From assembly GCF_035046505.1 (NCBI RefSeq), contig NC_089827.1, forward strand, positions 61,508,856 to 61,572,855: a DNA stretch of 64,000 nucleotides, given 5' to 3'. Shown here in pieces: positions 24,401-30,690 of the stretch. Made by a program: the position numbers and the translations under genes. The notes below the pieces were generated by a model that was not told the origin of the DNA, made no database searches, and worked only from the letters and a program-made list of their open reading frames with translations. The stretch comes from Tiliqua scincoides. Lineage: Eukaryota; Chordata; Lepidosauria; Squamata; Scincidae. The number at the start of each line of letters is the position of its first letter. Within the stretch, counting starts at the first letter, position 1.

Positions 24401-27400
24401 AGGCCCCGCTTGTCCCAAAACGTTCCCCAGTGCCTAACAAATCTAAACCCCTCCTCCCTACACCACCGTCTCATCCACGCATTGAGACCCCTGATCTCCG
24501 CCTGCCTAGCTGGCCCTGCGCGTGGAACAGGTAGCACTTCAGAGAATGCCATGTTTGAGGTTCTGGCTTTCAGCTTCCTACCTAAAAGCCTAAATTTGGC
24601 CTCCAGGACCTCCCAGCTACACTTGCCCACGTCTTTGGTGTCGACATGCACCACAACCGCTACCTCCTCCCCAGCACTGTCTACCAACCTGTCTAGACGA
24701 GAAGTGATGTCCGCAACCTTCGCACCAGGCAGGCAAGTTGCCAAGCGGTCCTCACATCCACCGCAAACCCCCCTCTCTATGTTTCTAATAATCGAATCCC
24801 CCACTACAAGAAGCCCCCAACCCCCCTCCCGCCGAGGAGTATCCTGAGTGCATTCAGATACGGGCCCGTCCCCTGGAGAAGGGGTCCCTCCTAGGGGATT
24901 GTTTCCCTCCTCTCCAGGATGACGTCCTCCAGCCCCGAGACCTCCCACCCAGGCAGCTGAGAAGCTGCACGCCTGAGGTTGGGACGAAGCCTGATCGTCC
25001 CTGGAAGTTTCCCCACGGTCCTTCTCTGCCTGCCTCTGCTTCTCCAGGTCGGCCACCAAGGCTTCAAGGGAGCGGACGCGTTCCCTGAGACCCTGGAGCT
25101 CCTTGCACCGAGGACACACCCATGACTTATGCCCCAGAGGCATATAGTCATACTTGTGGCACTCGATGCAGAACACTGGATAGCCCCCACCCTGCTGCTG
25201 GCTGTCTGACTGCATAGCTTTTTTGTTGTTTTTATTTAGGGGTACTTAAAAAACCCTACACTGGTTAGCAGCCCTCTTCTCAAGGGAAGAGAAAGTGTGG
25301 TGTCTGGGGCCCTGGGCTCCTTGCCCTGCTGCTGAACTCGCCCAGATGCTAAACTCGCGGTGCCTTACCTGGCACTTAGTTGCCAGAGGCACTGGGTGTC
25401 CCAGAGGCCACGCGCTCCTGCAGAGAGGCTCACGCGGGGGCAGGCCCTAGCTTTATACACATAGCTAGCTCCTCCTCCCTCCCTCCTTGCTGATTGAAAG
25501 GGGGGCTGGTCTTCCCAGGTGAGATCACAAAAGCTCAGAAAGACAAAAGGCTGCTGATGGGCTTAATCCACTCTGCAGGCCCCTGAATGGGTTGCTTCGA
25601 TTAGCCCAGGGGTGCCCAAACCCCGGCCCTGGGGCCACATAGGCCCTCGAGGCCTCTCAGTGCGGCCCTCAGGGAGCCCCCAGTCTCCAATGAGCCCCTG
25701 GCCCTCCACATATTTGTTGCAGCCCGCACTGGCCCGACACAACTGCTCTCAGCGTGAAGGCAACTGTTTGACCTCTTTGCGTGAGCTGTGGGATGAGGGC
25801 TTCCTCTACTGCTTGCTGTTTCATGTCTGTGATGCAGTAGCGGCAGCAAAGGAAAGGCCAGCCTTGCTTTGTGCAAGGCCTTTTATAAGCCTTGAGCTAT
25901 TGCAAGACCTTCATTCATTCATATAAGTTCATCTTTAATATATTCATTTATGTAAACTTAAGTAAATTTATTCAAATTTTAAATGTAAATTAATTCTTTC
26001 TTTCCCCGGCCCCCGAAGCAGTATCAGAGAGATGATGTGGCCCTTCTGCCAAAAACTTTGGACACCCCTGGATTAGCCTAATGGGGCTCTTATCACCTCC
26101 TAAAGGTCAAGGATTATGCTAAATTGCCTGGGTGATTGGGAACTGGCCCTTCCTAGGTTCTTACCCTCCTACTTCAGGTCTCTTAGGCTGGACTGTTTTT
26201 TAACCTCAAGCTAGTTTTTATTTGAGTTTGTTTATTTATTTATTTACAACTCTCACCTAGATCCTGTGTCCCAATTTACTGAACTATTTAGGTTATGTTC
26301 TAACTTAGATTAAGTTTAACTTGGGTTAGGTATAGGGTTACTTTACAACAAGTAGAAAAACTTGCTTTCTACTTTATCCTCCTCTGTTTTATTTATTTTC
26401 CCAAGTGCCTGACCTTTGGGCTCTTACTCACGAGTAGGACTCTGCTCCTGTTCAGAGTAGGCCTATGTACACACCTACATATTTATTTGTATTGCCCTCA
26501 CCTAGCTCCTGTGCCCCACCTCACTGGACCTTAGATTCCCTCCCTTAGGTTAGATTAGATGCTACCTTAGGTGAAGCTAAATTTCACTGTTGATTTAAAG
26601 TTAAAGTTAGAAGACAAAGAGTTAGAAAGACAAAGAGTTAGAAAGAGTACACTTACCTTCTCCTTCTCATTGTCCTCCTCCCCTTCTCCAAAACTCAGAG
26701 GTCCACTTGCCTTCTCCTCGCCCAGATGCTAAACTGGGTACCTTACCTGGCACTTAGTTCCCAGAGGCACTTGGGTTCCCAGAGGCCATGCATTCCTGCA
26801 GAGGGAATGATTTACTCATTTTTTAATCTTGTTATCTTGATCTCTTCATTGAGTTTAAGTTTGACAAGAAATTGTACACGTGCTGAACTTTAAATATATT
26901 TGAGCTTAATTTAGCTACTAGTATAGTAAGCCTCTGGATATTATTTTCAGATTTTGTGTGCAGAATGCTTTAAAATGTGACATTTTAAAAAAAATCCCTG
27001 CACTATTCCCTTCAACAGTCTAAAATGGAAACATGGAAAACATTTGTATATGACTGCTTCCAAAAAAAGCCATAGGTTTGCCAAAAGCTCTCAGTTGCTC
27101 AGAATATGTGTGTGTGTGCGCGAGGGGGGGGGGAAGACAGAGAGATGTATCAACAATTGTATCAGTTGGGAAATCAGGCCTTGTTTTCTTATCGACAAGT
27201 GGCCCTTAGTGCCTGAAAATTAGTGATGTCAAATACTTATTATTTCTAAGACAATTTGACAGTATTTTCAACTTCTGATTGCATCATCATCATCTTGTAT
27301 ACCACTTTTCAACACATTAGTTAAAAAAAATACAAAAGAAGAGACACCAGCAACAGCCGCTAGAAAAGATGCCATGCTGGGATGGAGATGGACACTTGGT

Positions 27401-30135
27401 CTCTTCCTTCTAAATATGCTTAAATGGTGCCTCTTTGCCCACTTAGCAGGGGTTATTGCTATGATACTGCTATGAATATTTATATTCCACTTTTCTACCA
27501 AAGAAGTTGTCAAACCAATTGACATAGCAAGACAAATAAGAATGTGGTTCTCTGTATGTTCACATTGTAAAGTGTGAGTAAACCATGTATATTTTGGTGA
27601 GTTTTTTTTGCTGATGCTATCTAATAAGAATTTTTAAAAATGTTTGAATCTAAACAGAAACAAAAGGGAGACACCAGCAACAGTCACTGGGAGAGATGCT
27701 GTACTGCAGTGACTGCTGTTCTCCCCCTGTGAAACAGAAGGGAGCCACCACTATATAACATTGAGCACTATCAAACTAAACCATCACCTTCAGGCCCATT
27801 GATTCCCATGGGAGAGTGTTAGGCACATGCCATTGAAATCAGTTTGATTTCAAAGTGTTTAACTTGAGGTAGATTGTTACCTGTGTTACCCATATGATAT
27901 TTTTTGTTAAAATATCAAGTTTAAATAATTTTTTAAAAAACTCACTGTGTTTTTTATGCAAAGGTGATTTGAATCTGAATTATCCATTCAGCAGGTATTT
28001 ATGTTTCATCTGGAGACCTTTGTTTTGAAACATTAAATGTGTTGATGTTATTTTCTCCTATGCTTTGATATGTTTTTGCCTACCAATAAATAAATAAAAG
28101 TGGCCTTGATCTGTTTCAGCTCTGTGCCCTTGTCTCAAGCAACCAGAGAAAAACATCTTGGAAGGAGTTACATCACATTGGAATTAGGAGAAAAAGATGT
28201 ACAAAATTTGACCCTGACCCATGAAACGCATCTTTCTTCTCCACTGTGCAAAGCTACAACTTGGAGATTAGAGAAGTATCAAGCTGGAAAGGCCACTAGT
28301 AGCAAAGAGAAGGCATCTTCTTTTAAAGGTTTCTCTAGCAACAGACTCCTCAGTAGAATGGGTTACAAGTGTCATCATTCAAATGTTCATAGTGGTCCCT
28401 GGTCTGTGTTTGATCTTCTGCTGTGTTGAGTCTTGCTGTGCCCGCTCAGCTGCTTTCTTGATGGCTTGAGTTAGTCTTACCTGTCTGATGTCACAAGAGG
28501 CTGAACTGCCTGTGGACAAGCTTTTGCTAAATTAGGCTGCACAAGTGTTAAGTATTCATACACTTGCCTTTCTGATTCTCAATGGAGGCAGCTTAACACC
28601 AAAGAAAAAACAATTAAAAGCATAAAACAGACTCAAACAGATTTTTAAAAGTAACAAACATGAGAAGAGCCAGATATAAAAATGTCAGTCAGGTCAAAAG
28701 CCTGTCTGAACAAAAAGATCTGAGAGCACTTTGCTGTCAGTTAAGCACCTAGCCTAGATACATCAATGAAACAACTCTAACTCATTTCTGCCAGCTGTGC
28801 CTCAGATATGCCAAAGGGTTTCTTCAGCTAATGTGTTCACTAGGCTTATGTGGGAAGAGACCGTCTGAATAGTCTGCTCCTAAGCATCTTGTGCTTTCAA
28901 GACAATAGCCAGCACTTTGAAATGAGCCCAGAAGTGGACCAGAAGTCAGTGAAGCTCCATAGGTCTTGCCTGCATGTCATGGGTTTCAAATCATAGTTTA
29001 TTGGTGTGAATTGGTTGAGTGCTCACAGCGTTTATCTGATGAAATCATTGGTCACAAGAAACCTGCAGATACCCATCTATTAGTCGATCTTGTAGATAAG
29101 TCATGGGCCAGTTTTGAACCAAAAATCACATAATTTGCTATGACAGGTGGATAAGTCATGTAAAACGTAGGAATGGTCATTCATACACATCAAATGACTT
29201 GCCAGTAATTGTTACCTAAGAACTCTACAGTCAAATTTATTGAGGAGTAGTATAAAAGTGAAATCATAAGGTGTATTTTCATTCATTAATTTTAATATTC
29301 ATTTAACATATAGAGTTGATGTCTTATTAAAACCCTTCAAAGTCCCATGCTAGAAGGGGCTCTACCCCTGCTATGTTCCTTTCCCTTTTATTTACACAGT
29401 AAGCGCTGATACCTGTAGAAGAGAACATATTTTGAACTTGCATAGTGGATTTCCTGATTTGTGGTTCTCACAGATGGATGAGACCCCATCTGTGCACTCA
29501 TAGCTTATCAAGTACATAGCACCTGAATATTTCAAAATGGTCTTCTCATGAATATTGGGACATTGGAGAGCTGCTGGGTGCTTATTTGACTATAATAGTT
29601 GAGCATGAGTCATAGTTTTGGACTCAATGGACAAAGGATGAAATCCTTGATGTATATATTTTCTTAATTCCAGTGAAAGTATTATAGGAGTAACAAGCTC
29701 TGAAAGAAATGTTTATGGGCTGAAATATGGGCTTTTGATAGGGTAGGGTATACCAGTACAAATATCTCACTGCAGAGTCTTAGCATTAAAACCAGATGTT
29801 GAGGCTGAGCTTCAGTTTGTTGTGGCTCATACTGTCCTCTAGAACCAGTAATTATTTGTGTTTTATTTATCATCCCAGGTGTCCTTGATGACCCAAAAAG
29901 CATTTCAGAAGGAAAAGGAAGGAAGGCAAAGGAAAGTTCCCCACTAAGAAATTCTAAGTCTGGCAGAAACAGGTGCGGAAACCATGAAGGAGGTCTTAGA
30001 GTCAGCAGGTCCTCTCATACACAAGGTTTTCTACAGCTGTCATTGCCTTTAGTATCAGAGGCAAAGTACAAACCATCCACTGAAAAAGATCAAAGGAGTG
30101 AACCACATCCCAAATCCTTAGGTTGCCACTGGTAG
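351..30135 (+). CDS. AGBL3: AGBL3 (cytosolic carboxypeptidase 3), 3' portion, 11 coding exons
   Basis: Exons read 351-451, 557-645, 2720-2768, 5296-5394, 7210-7266, 8273-8386, 14411-14468, 16059-16130, 18045-18075, 28120-28328 and 29879-30135 (stop TAG 30133-30135). All junctions are AG/GT and phases agree, giving 377 codons plus stop. The first two exons match the end of the M14 cytosolic carboxypeptidase domain of the AGBL2/AGBL3 type (GNRHGSHFNIKDLES, then CDSLLEFCD). The downstream serine-rich SSDSSDS and basic KKYLKTKKERS stretches recall the AGBL3 tail. The family removes glutamates from tubulin and other polyglutamylated proteins in the cytosol; zinc-binding and catalytic residues lie upstream of the window. 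The tail from exon 3 on is low in hydrophobic residues and probably unstructured. AGBL2 is the main alternative, but the neighbours CYREN, TMEM140 and WDR91 favour AGBL3. Exons skipped by me between 8386 and 14411 are possible. Confidence 0.88.
557..645 (+). CDS. AGBL3: AGBL3 exon
   Basis: The acceptor ccctag ends at 556 and the donor gtaaat starts at 646. It begins in phase 0 (YNEYLKELEDMVKWDD) and ends after the AG of a split serine codon. The YNEYLKELEDM stretch is the helix that follows the carboxypeptidase core in this family. Confidence 0.87.
1287..1590 (+). repeat. Interspersed repeat, unassigned family (copy 1)
   Basis: Starts at atatttatatactacattt and runs through tttacatagcaaaataaat, cactgggagagatgctg and tgctctctgtccgattagc. 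The same ordered blocks recur near 7285, 27280, 27655 and 31925. I cannot name the family; the lack of terminal repeats suggests the end of a LINE or a SINE. Confidence 0.6.
1742..2139. mobile_element. MITE, Harbinger-like, GGGTGCAAT family
   Basis: The ends GGGTGCAATCTT and AAGATTGCACCC are inverted repeats about 400 bp apart. The interior shares blocks with 5732-6203 and 10941-11365 (for example the plus-strand piece near 2030 around tttccccttggctctggctg). A 3-bp target duplication is not clear in this copy. Confidence 0.65.
2720..2768 (+). CDS. AGBL3: AGBL3 exon, serine-rich
   Basis: A 49-nt exon between ttttccag and gtatgg. With the preceding AG it reads SSDSSDSNEPPVPLETQ and ends in phase 0. 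The SDSS repeat recalls the acidic serine stretch after the catalytic domain of AGBL3. Confidence 0.85.
2810..2894. repeat. Short palindromic-ended repeat (TACTCAGAAGTAAGTC family)
   Basis: About 85 bp beginning gcacaatcctatgcatgtct and ending gtatacgtagaattgc. The same unit, better preserved, is at 15728, 36965, 56187 and 59178. It lies two bases from the Harbinger MITE that starts at 2899. Confidence 0.6.
2899..3075. mobile_element. MITE, Harbinger-like, GGGCCCAATCC family, TSD TTA
   Basis: Imperfect terminal inverted repeats (GGGCCCAGTTCC and GATTGGGCAC) are flanked by TTA at 2896-2898 and 3076-3078. A 3-bp TTA/TNA duplication with GGG ends is typical of PIF/Harbinger elements. There is no transposase inside. 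Confidence 0.7.
4350..4790. mobile_element. MITE, Harbinger-like, 441 bp, TSD TAA
   Basis: The ends TGGCCCAATCC and GTATTGGACCC are flanked by TAA at 4347-4349 and 4791-4793. It contains a poly-C run near 4726-4738. It is a longer relative of the 180-bp copies at 2899 and 5530. Confidence 0.6.
4985..5208 (+). mobile_element. CR1 LINE 3' end, 5'-truncated
   Basis: From tctggaggaaaaatccatca to ggggctgttcttatgttctt, this matches the 3' end of the CR1 at 19645-26804 (opposite strand) and of 60966-61640. It lies in AGBL3 intron sequence. Confidence 0.85.
5296..5394 (+). CDS. AGBL3: AGBL3 exon, basic linker
   Basis: A 99-nt exon, phase 0 to 0, between gttag and gtaaat. It encodes VKPRKKYLKTKKERSAFLEV and more basic residues; the KKYLKTKKERS motif matches my memory of mammalian AGBL3. 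Confidence 0.87.
5530..5708. mobile_element. MITE, Harbinger-like, 179 bp, TSD TTA
   Basis: Long inverted repeats of about 32 bp (GGGCCCAATCCTATCCAATT and its complement at the right end) are flanked by TTA at 5527-5529 and 5709-5711. This is the best preserved copy of the family. Confidence 0.82.
5732..6203. mobile_element. MITE, Harbinger-like, GGGCACAATT family, 472 bp
   Basis: The ends GGGCACAATT and GATTGTGCCC are inverted. The flanks are TTA on the left and TAA on the right. The interior is GC-rich and shares blocks with 10941-11365. Confidence 0.68.
6329..6830. mobile_element. MITE-like repeat, probably Harbinger group
   Basis: Starts near gccagcgcaatcctaaccgg and ends near ggcgccggttaaaattgggc, which are roughly inverted. 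The interior resembles 44211-44682 (gattttgctggc, gagtagcccc). The borders are approximate. Confidence 0.5.
7210..7266 (+). CDS. AGBL3: AGBL3 exon
   Basis: A 57-nt exon, phase 0 to 0, between tccatttag and gtaata, encoding SETKKSEEPSHKISKSQEQ. It is low complexity and recognised from its splice sites and phase continuity. Confidence 0.75.
7285..7560 (+). repeat. Interspersed repeat, unassigned family (copy 2)
   Basis: Contains gcttttcaacaaac, cagagcggtttacagatg, ggctccctgtcccaca and cccaattagcagagg in the same order as the copies at 1287 and 31925. It begins 18 bases after an AGBL3 donor. Confidence 0.6.
8273..8386 (+). CDS. AGBL3: AGBL3 exon, predicted helical
   Basis: A 114-nt exon, phase 0 to 0, after ttcttcccag and before gtttgg. 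It encodes TQVFQKLKLMELQRMQRGKH and 18 more residues; the first half looks like a short amphipathic helix. Confidence 0.8.
8387..9496. other. AGBL3 intron sequence, nothing recognised
   Basis: AT-rich unique-looking DNA. A 13-nt piece at 8698-8710 has good-looking splice sites but breaks the frame if used. Confidence 0.5.
9497..9662. mobile_element. MITE, Harbinger-like, 166 bp, TSD TCA
   Basis: The ends GGGCCCAGTCC and GGGTTGGGCCC are flanked by TCA at 9494-9496 and 9663-9665. The interior aataacaatgttccc-type block (gggaacaaatgttcccatgc) is shared with 5530-5708. Confidence 0.78.
10240..10350 (+). repeat. LINE or SINE 3' tail fragment
   Basis: The segment tgtaaaccgccttgaataaa, then aaaggcagtatagaaata and (TTA)n, is a 3' tail of the kind seen on lizard LINEs and SINEs. 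The family is not assigned. Confidence 0.45.
10470..10650 (+). repeat. Old L2/L3-type LINE 3' end
   Basis: The stretch gatcccgttggggcagaggt followed by actaaataaatgataa is the typical 3' end of old CR1/L2/L3-group LINEs. No coding remains. Confidence 0.4.
10941..11365. mobile_element. MITE, Harbinger-like, 425 bp, TSD TTA
   Basis: The ends GGGTGCAATT and GGATTGCGCTC are flanked by TTA at 10938-10940 and 11366-11368. The core is GC-rich (11090-11270) and similar to 5900-6060. Confidence 0.72.
11741..13242. mobile_element. Non-autonomous hAT element, 1502 bp, 8-bp TSD CTCTAGAG
   Basis: The ends CAGTGGTCCTCACCC and GTTTGAGAACCACTG are inverted. The exact 8-bp duplication CTCTAGAG is at 11733-11740 and 13243-13250. 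It has hAT hallmarks but no transposase frame. The interior has repeated gaagtgatgtcat blocks at the left and a GC-rich, poly-C-containing section at 12370-13100 unlike the smaller relatives. It sits inside a CR1 fragment, so it is younger than that CR1. Confidence 0.85.
12308..12385. repeat. Short repeat of the TACTCAGAAGTAAGTC family, nested in the hAT element
   Basis: catctactcagaattgactc, then ggggcttactcccaggtaag and gaattgcagcctaag, match the unit at 2810 and 15728. Confidence 0.55.
13358..13823. mobile_element. Tigger/mariner-like MITE, 466 bp, TA target
   Basis: The ends CAGTGAGCCCTTGGTATCCA and its near-complement (TGGATACCAAGGACCCATTG) are flanked by TA at 13356-13357 and 13824-13825. 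Ends of the form CAGT..CCCTTGGTATCC with a TA duplication are typical of Tigger-group elements. Confidence 0.75.
13856..14216. mobile_element. hAT MITE, 361 bp, 8-bp TSD with one mismatch
   Basis: The ends CAGTGGTTGTCACAC and AGTTCGAGAAACACTG are flanked by CCTTAAAA (13848-13855) and TCTTAAAA (14217-14224). It is the reverse-oriented sister of 33245-33598. Confidence 0.8.
14411..14468 (+). CDS. AGBL3: AGBL3 exon
   Basis: A 58-nt exon after ttttatag and before gtaaat, phase 0 to 1, encoding SKTLARFHELINETAPIVK. Its phase links directly to the exon ending at 8386. Confidence 0.78.
14725..15107. mobile_element. hAT MITE (CAGGGGTGTCCAAA family), 383 bp, TSD GTGTAGCA
   Basis: The ends CAGGGGTGTCCAAAC and TTTGGGCATCCCTG are flanked by exact GTGTAGCA at 14717-14724 and 15108-15115. 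The interior matches 25607-26070 in the other orientation. Confidence 0.87.
15670..15728 (+). repeat. tRNA-SINE fragment
   Basis: The run gggttcagatctctgagcag then ccatgaaattcagtgg, gatggccttgagcaagtcac matches the B-box-to-middle part of the SINE at 45777-46012, without its head or tail. Confidence 0.55.
15728..15818. repeat. Short palindromic-ended repeat (TACTCAGAAGTAAGTC family)
   Basis: From gcacaattctatgcatgtct to gtgtataggattgcagcc. The end repeats are inverted. No clear target duplication. Confidence 0.6.
16059..16130 (+). CDS. AGBL3: AGBL3 exon
   Basis: A 72-nt exon after ttccccag and before gtaagt, phase 1 to 1, encoding DSLPDDSVNYTVQYLSHYFP and EQGL. Confidence 0.8.
   Translation: MLCQMTQLTIQFNISVIIFLNKD
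16149..16320. mobile_element. hAT-like MITE (GTTCCCAAAC family)
   Basis: Starts CAGTTATTCCCAAAC and ends near ACAGTTTCGGAACCATCATG. The same family, opposite orientation, is at 40975-41153 (shared ccatg.ttccc and agctgcagaaa blocks). The target duplication is not preserved. Confidence 0.6.
17240..17612. mobile_element. Possible Tigger-like MITE
   Basis: TA precedes cagatcgacttccttatcca and TA follows ggtatctgtggtaacactag. The ends are only loosely inverted. It contains a (CA)n run at 17381-17401. The call rests on resemblance to 13358-13823. Confidence 0.35.
18045..18075 (+). CDS. AGBL3: AGBL3 31-nt microexon
   Basis: The acceptor cttacag and donor gtagga enclose 31 nt reading APLIQVERQT. 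Entry in phase 1 and exit in phase 2 exactly bridge the exons ending at 16130 and starting at 28120; direct joining of those two would not keep the frame. A long pyrimidine tract (18020-18038) precedes it. Confidence 0.68.
18332..18573. mobile_element. hAT-like MITE inside the old CR1
   Basis: Starts CAGCAATTCCTAAAC and ends GTTTGGAAACCACTG. The flanks GAGCAAGT and GAGTAAGG agree at six of eight positions. The CR1 sequence resumes on both sides. Confidence 0.62.
19102..19574. mobile_element. hAT-like MITE, 473 bp, inside the old CR1
   Basis: Starts CAGGGGCATCGATGTAG and ends TTGCTATGCCACTG. The flanks TTATGGGG (19094-19101) and ATATGGGG (19575-19582) differ at one position. CR1 text continues on both sides. 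Confidence 0.65.
20254..21701 (+). mobile_element. 5'-truncated LINE (zinc-finger-tailed RT clade) inserted in CR1, 13-bp TSD
   Basis: Flanked by exact ATGTCTTTTTTGA at 20241-20253 and 21702-21714. Plus-strand coding runs from the reverse transcriptase (FIDLRKAFDLVSRDGLF, GVKQGCVLAP, LFADNAAV) through TFSRLTKRVW and YCSESWTL to a C-terminal CCHC-like finger (CSRCGRDCHSRIGLFSHTRR). It ends accatagtctctcgagactg, then aaggttgccaacaac. Broken by a one-base loss near 20570, a CAG-to-TAG change at 20764 and a 2-base loss near 21112 relative to the second copy. Clade uncertain: I/Nimb-like or another finger-tailed group. Confidence 0.88.
21943..22803 (-). pseudogene. CR1 ORF2, reverse transcriptase domain
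   Basis: Reverse transcriptase blocks in order: KSPGPDCIHPRVIKEL, NYRPVSLTSIPGKMVE, YLDFHKAFNTVPH, RGVPQGSVLGPVLFNLFIND and the catalytic FADDTKLF. The frame breaks near 21950, and the downstream GSELSVTEQERDLGVV continues in another frame to 21715. Confidence 0.9.
22772..24110 (-). pseudogene. CR1 ORF2, APE endonuclease and start of reverse transcriptase (broken)
   Basis: The frame reads NAQSLWAKMGELE, an in-frame TGA, then REITDIVGIMETWW and on. APE-type endonuclease motifs are clear: GIMETWW, VVIMGDFNYPHIDW and LGNSDHAAI. The frame runs open to about 22795, where it shifts before the KSPGPD block of the reverse transcriptase. Confidence 0.85.
24310..25215 (-). CDS. CR1 ORF1 protein (zinc motif, coiled coil, SGNH esterase)
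   Basis: An intact 301-codon frame. Near the N-terminus CIEC..., then CPRCKELQ forms a zinc-binding cluster; residues about 38-70 form a coiled coil (RERVRSLEALVADLEKQRQA). From about residue 130 an SGNH-hydrolase fold is visible: the nucleophile box VVGDSIIRNI and the late DGLHLNQNG box with the Asp-x-x-His pair. CR1 ORF1 esterases of this type are known in vertebrates and are thought to aid ribonucleoprotein function. The frame is open although ORF2 is broken. Confidence 0.88.
   Translation of the reverse strand: MQSDSQQQGGGYPVFCIECHKYDYMPLGHKSWVCPRCKELQGLRERVRSLEALVADLEKQRQAEKDRGETSRDDQASSQPQACSFSAAWVGGLGAGGRHPGEEGNNPLGGTPSPGDGPVSECTQDTPRREGGWGLLVVGDSIIRNIERGVCGGCEDRLATCLPGAKVADITSRLDRLVDSAGEEVAVVVHVDTKDVGKCSWEVLEAKFRLLGRKLKARTSNMAFSEVLPVPRAGPARQAEIRGLNAWMRRWCREEGFRFVRHWGTFWDKRGLYKRDGLHLNQNGTRLLALNIKKVAEQLLN
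25337..25425 (-). repeat. CR1 5' repeat unit, inner copy
   Basis: An 89-bp block (ctcgcccagatgctaaactc to gcgctcctgcagag) is repeated at 26717-26803 in the same orientation at about 85% similarity by eye. Confidence 0.7.
25607..26070. mobile_element. hAT MITE (CAGGGGTGTCCAAA family), 464 bp, TSD GATTAGCC
   Basis: The ends CAGGGGTGCCCAAAC and GTTTGGACACCCCTG-type (ctttggacacccctg) are flanked by exact GATTAGCC at 25599-25606 and 26071-26078. It lies within the CR1 5' region and is longer than its sister at 14725-15107. Confidence 0.87.
26717..26803 (-). repeat. CR1 5' repeat unit, outer copy
   Basis: An 87-bp block matching 25337-25425. It marks the probable 5' end of the CR1 copy; unique AT-rich intron DNA follows at once. 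Confidence 0.65.
27275..27565. repeat. Interspersed repeat, unassigned family (copies 3 and 4, adjacent)
   Basis: Two starts of the same unit lie side by side: ataccacttttcaacacatt (27299) with caccagcaacagccgct and tgcccacttagcagggg, then tccacttttctaccaaagaa (27486) with catagcaagacaaataag. Confidence 0.55.
27655..27770. repeat. Interspersed repeat, unassigned family (partial copy 5)
   Basis: Carries only the middle block: gagacaccagcaacagtcac, then tgggagagatgctgtact, as in the copy at 1287. Confidence 0.5.
28120..28328 (+). CDS. AGBL3: AGBL3 exon
   Basis: A 209-nt exon after ctgtttcag and before gtttct, phase 2 to 1. It encodes SVPLSQATREKHLGRSYITL and about 50 more polar residues. The intron before it is about 10 kb and holds the whole nested CR1 pile. 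Confidence 0.8.
28329..29878. other. AGBL3 last intron, mostly unrecognised
   Basis: Near 28690-28750 and 28900-28970 there are pieces (tcaaaagcctgtctgaacaa; aaatgagcccagaagtggac) that recur in spirit at 40380 and 51480, suggesting an old dispersed repeat. No coding seen. Confidence 0.35.
29879..30135 (+). CDS. AGBL3: AGBL3 terminal coding exon
   Basis: The acceptor catcccag ends at 29878. The split codon G|GT then VLDDPKSISEGKGRKAKESS continues open for 85 codons to TAG at 30133-30135. The segment is rich in Ser, Lys and Arg and looks disordered. An internal gtgcgg at 29971 could be an alternative donor. Confidence 0.78.
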
Positions 30136-30690
30136 GTGGATATAATTTACTCAATGCAACTTGCTTCTGTCCAGAGGCTTTTCATGCCCCCAGTTTAGCA
30201 TGAAACTGAAATGTGGGGTGAACTTACTCCAGAAAGCACAATATGGGGTGGAAGAATTCCATGCTAGTATTATACTTGAAGTGGTATGGCTCTGCTGTTC
30301 ATGCTGCTTCCACAAATGCTCCTCTGTACGTATAGGCTGTACCCAAAGAGTAAAATGCACCCAAAGAGCAAAAATGCCCTGTGTAGGTGTGCCCTCCAAA
30401 TCCATGTTACTATTCAAAGGGGCACCATTTCCTCTGGAGCTATTAACTCCAGAGGAGTTAACTGGAGCTATTCCATTAATTTCATTTGTATTTAATTTTG
30501 CTCCCCTGCATGTTGGTCTTGAATAGTGAGTGGTTTTTGTGCCTGGCTATGTTACTTTGCCTTGTTTGATGTTTTTTAATCTTGCTCATGTTTGTCTTTT
30601 ACTGCATGCATTCTATGTTGTCCAGTGCTTCTATTTCCTGGAAATTGTTTTATTTCAATAAAGGAATCAATCAATCAATCAATCATTAAT
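30136..30690 (+). other. AGBL3: AGBL3 3' untranslated region with poly(A) signal
   Basis: Non-coding sequence follows the stop. The first clear AATAAA is at 30657-30662, directly before a short (AATC)n run. The last 130 bases before it also resemble a LINE 3' tail, so the signal may be supplied by a repeat. Confidence 0.5.

Larger units (their letters stand above)
19645..26804 (-). mobile_element. Nearly full-length young CR1 LINE, interrupted by two later insertions
   Basis: Read on the minus strand: 5' region (26804-25216), ORF1 (25215-24310), endonuclease and reverse transcriptase (about 24110-21950), C-terminal region (21943-21715, then 20240-19850), and a 3' UTR ending in the CR1-type tail ttatgttctttatg. 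A different LINE (20254-21701) and a hAT MITE (25607-26070) interrupt it. Possible diverged target duplication: GAATGAGTGACT at 19630 against GAATGATTTACT at 26805 (10 of 12). ORF2 has one in-frame TGA near 24046 and frameshifts near 22795 and 21950, so the copy is dead. Confidence 0.88.
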
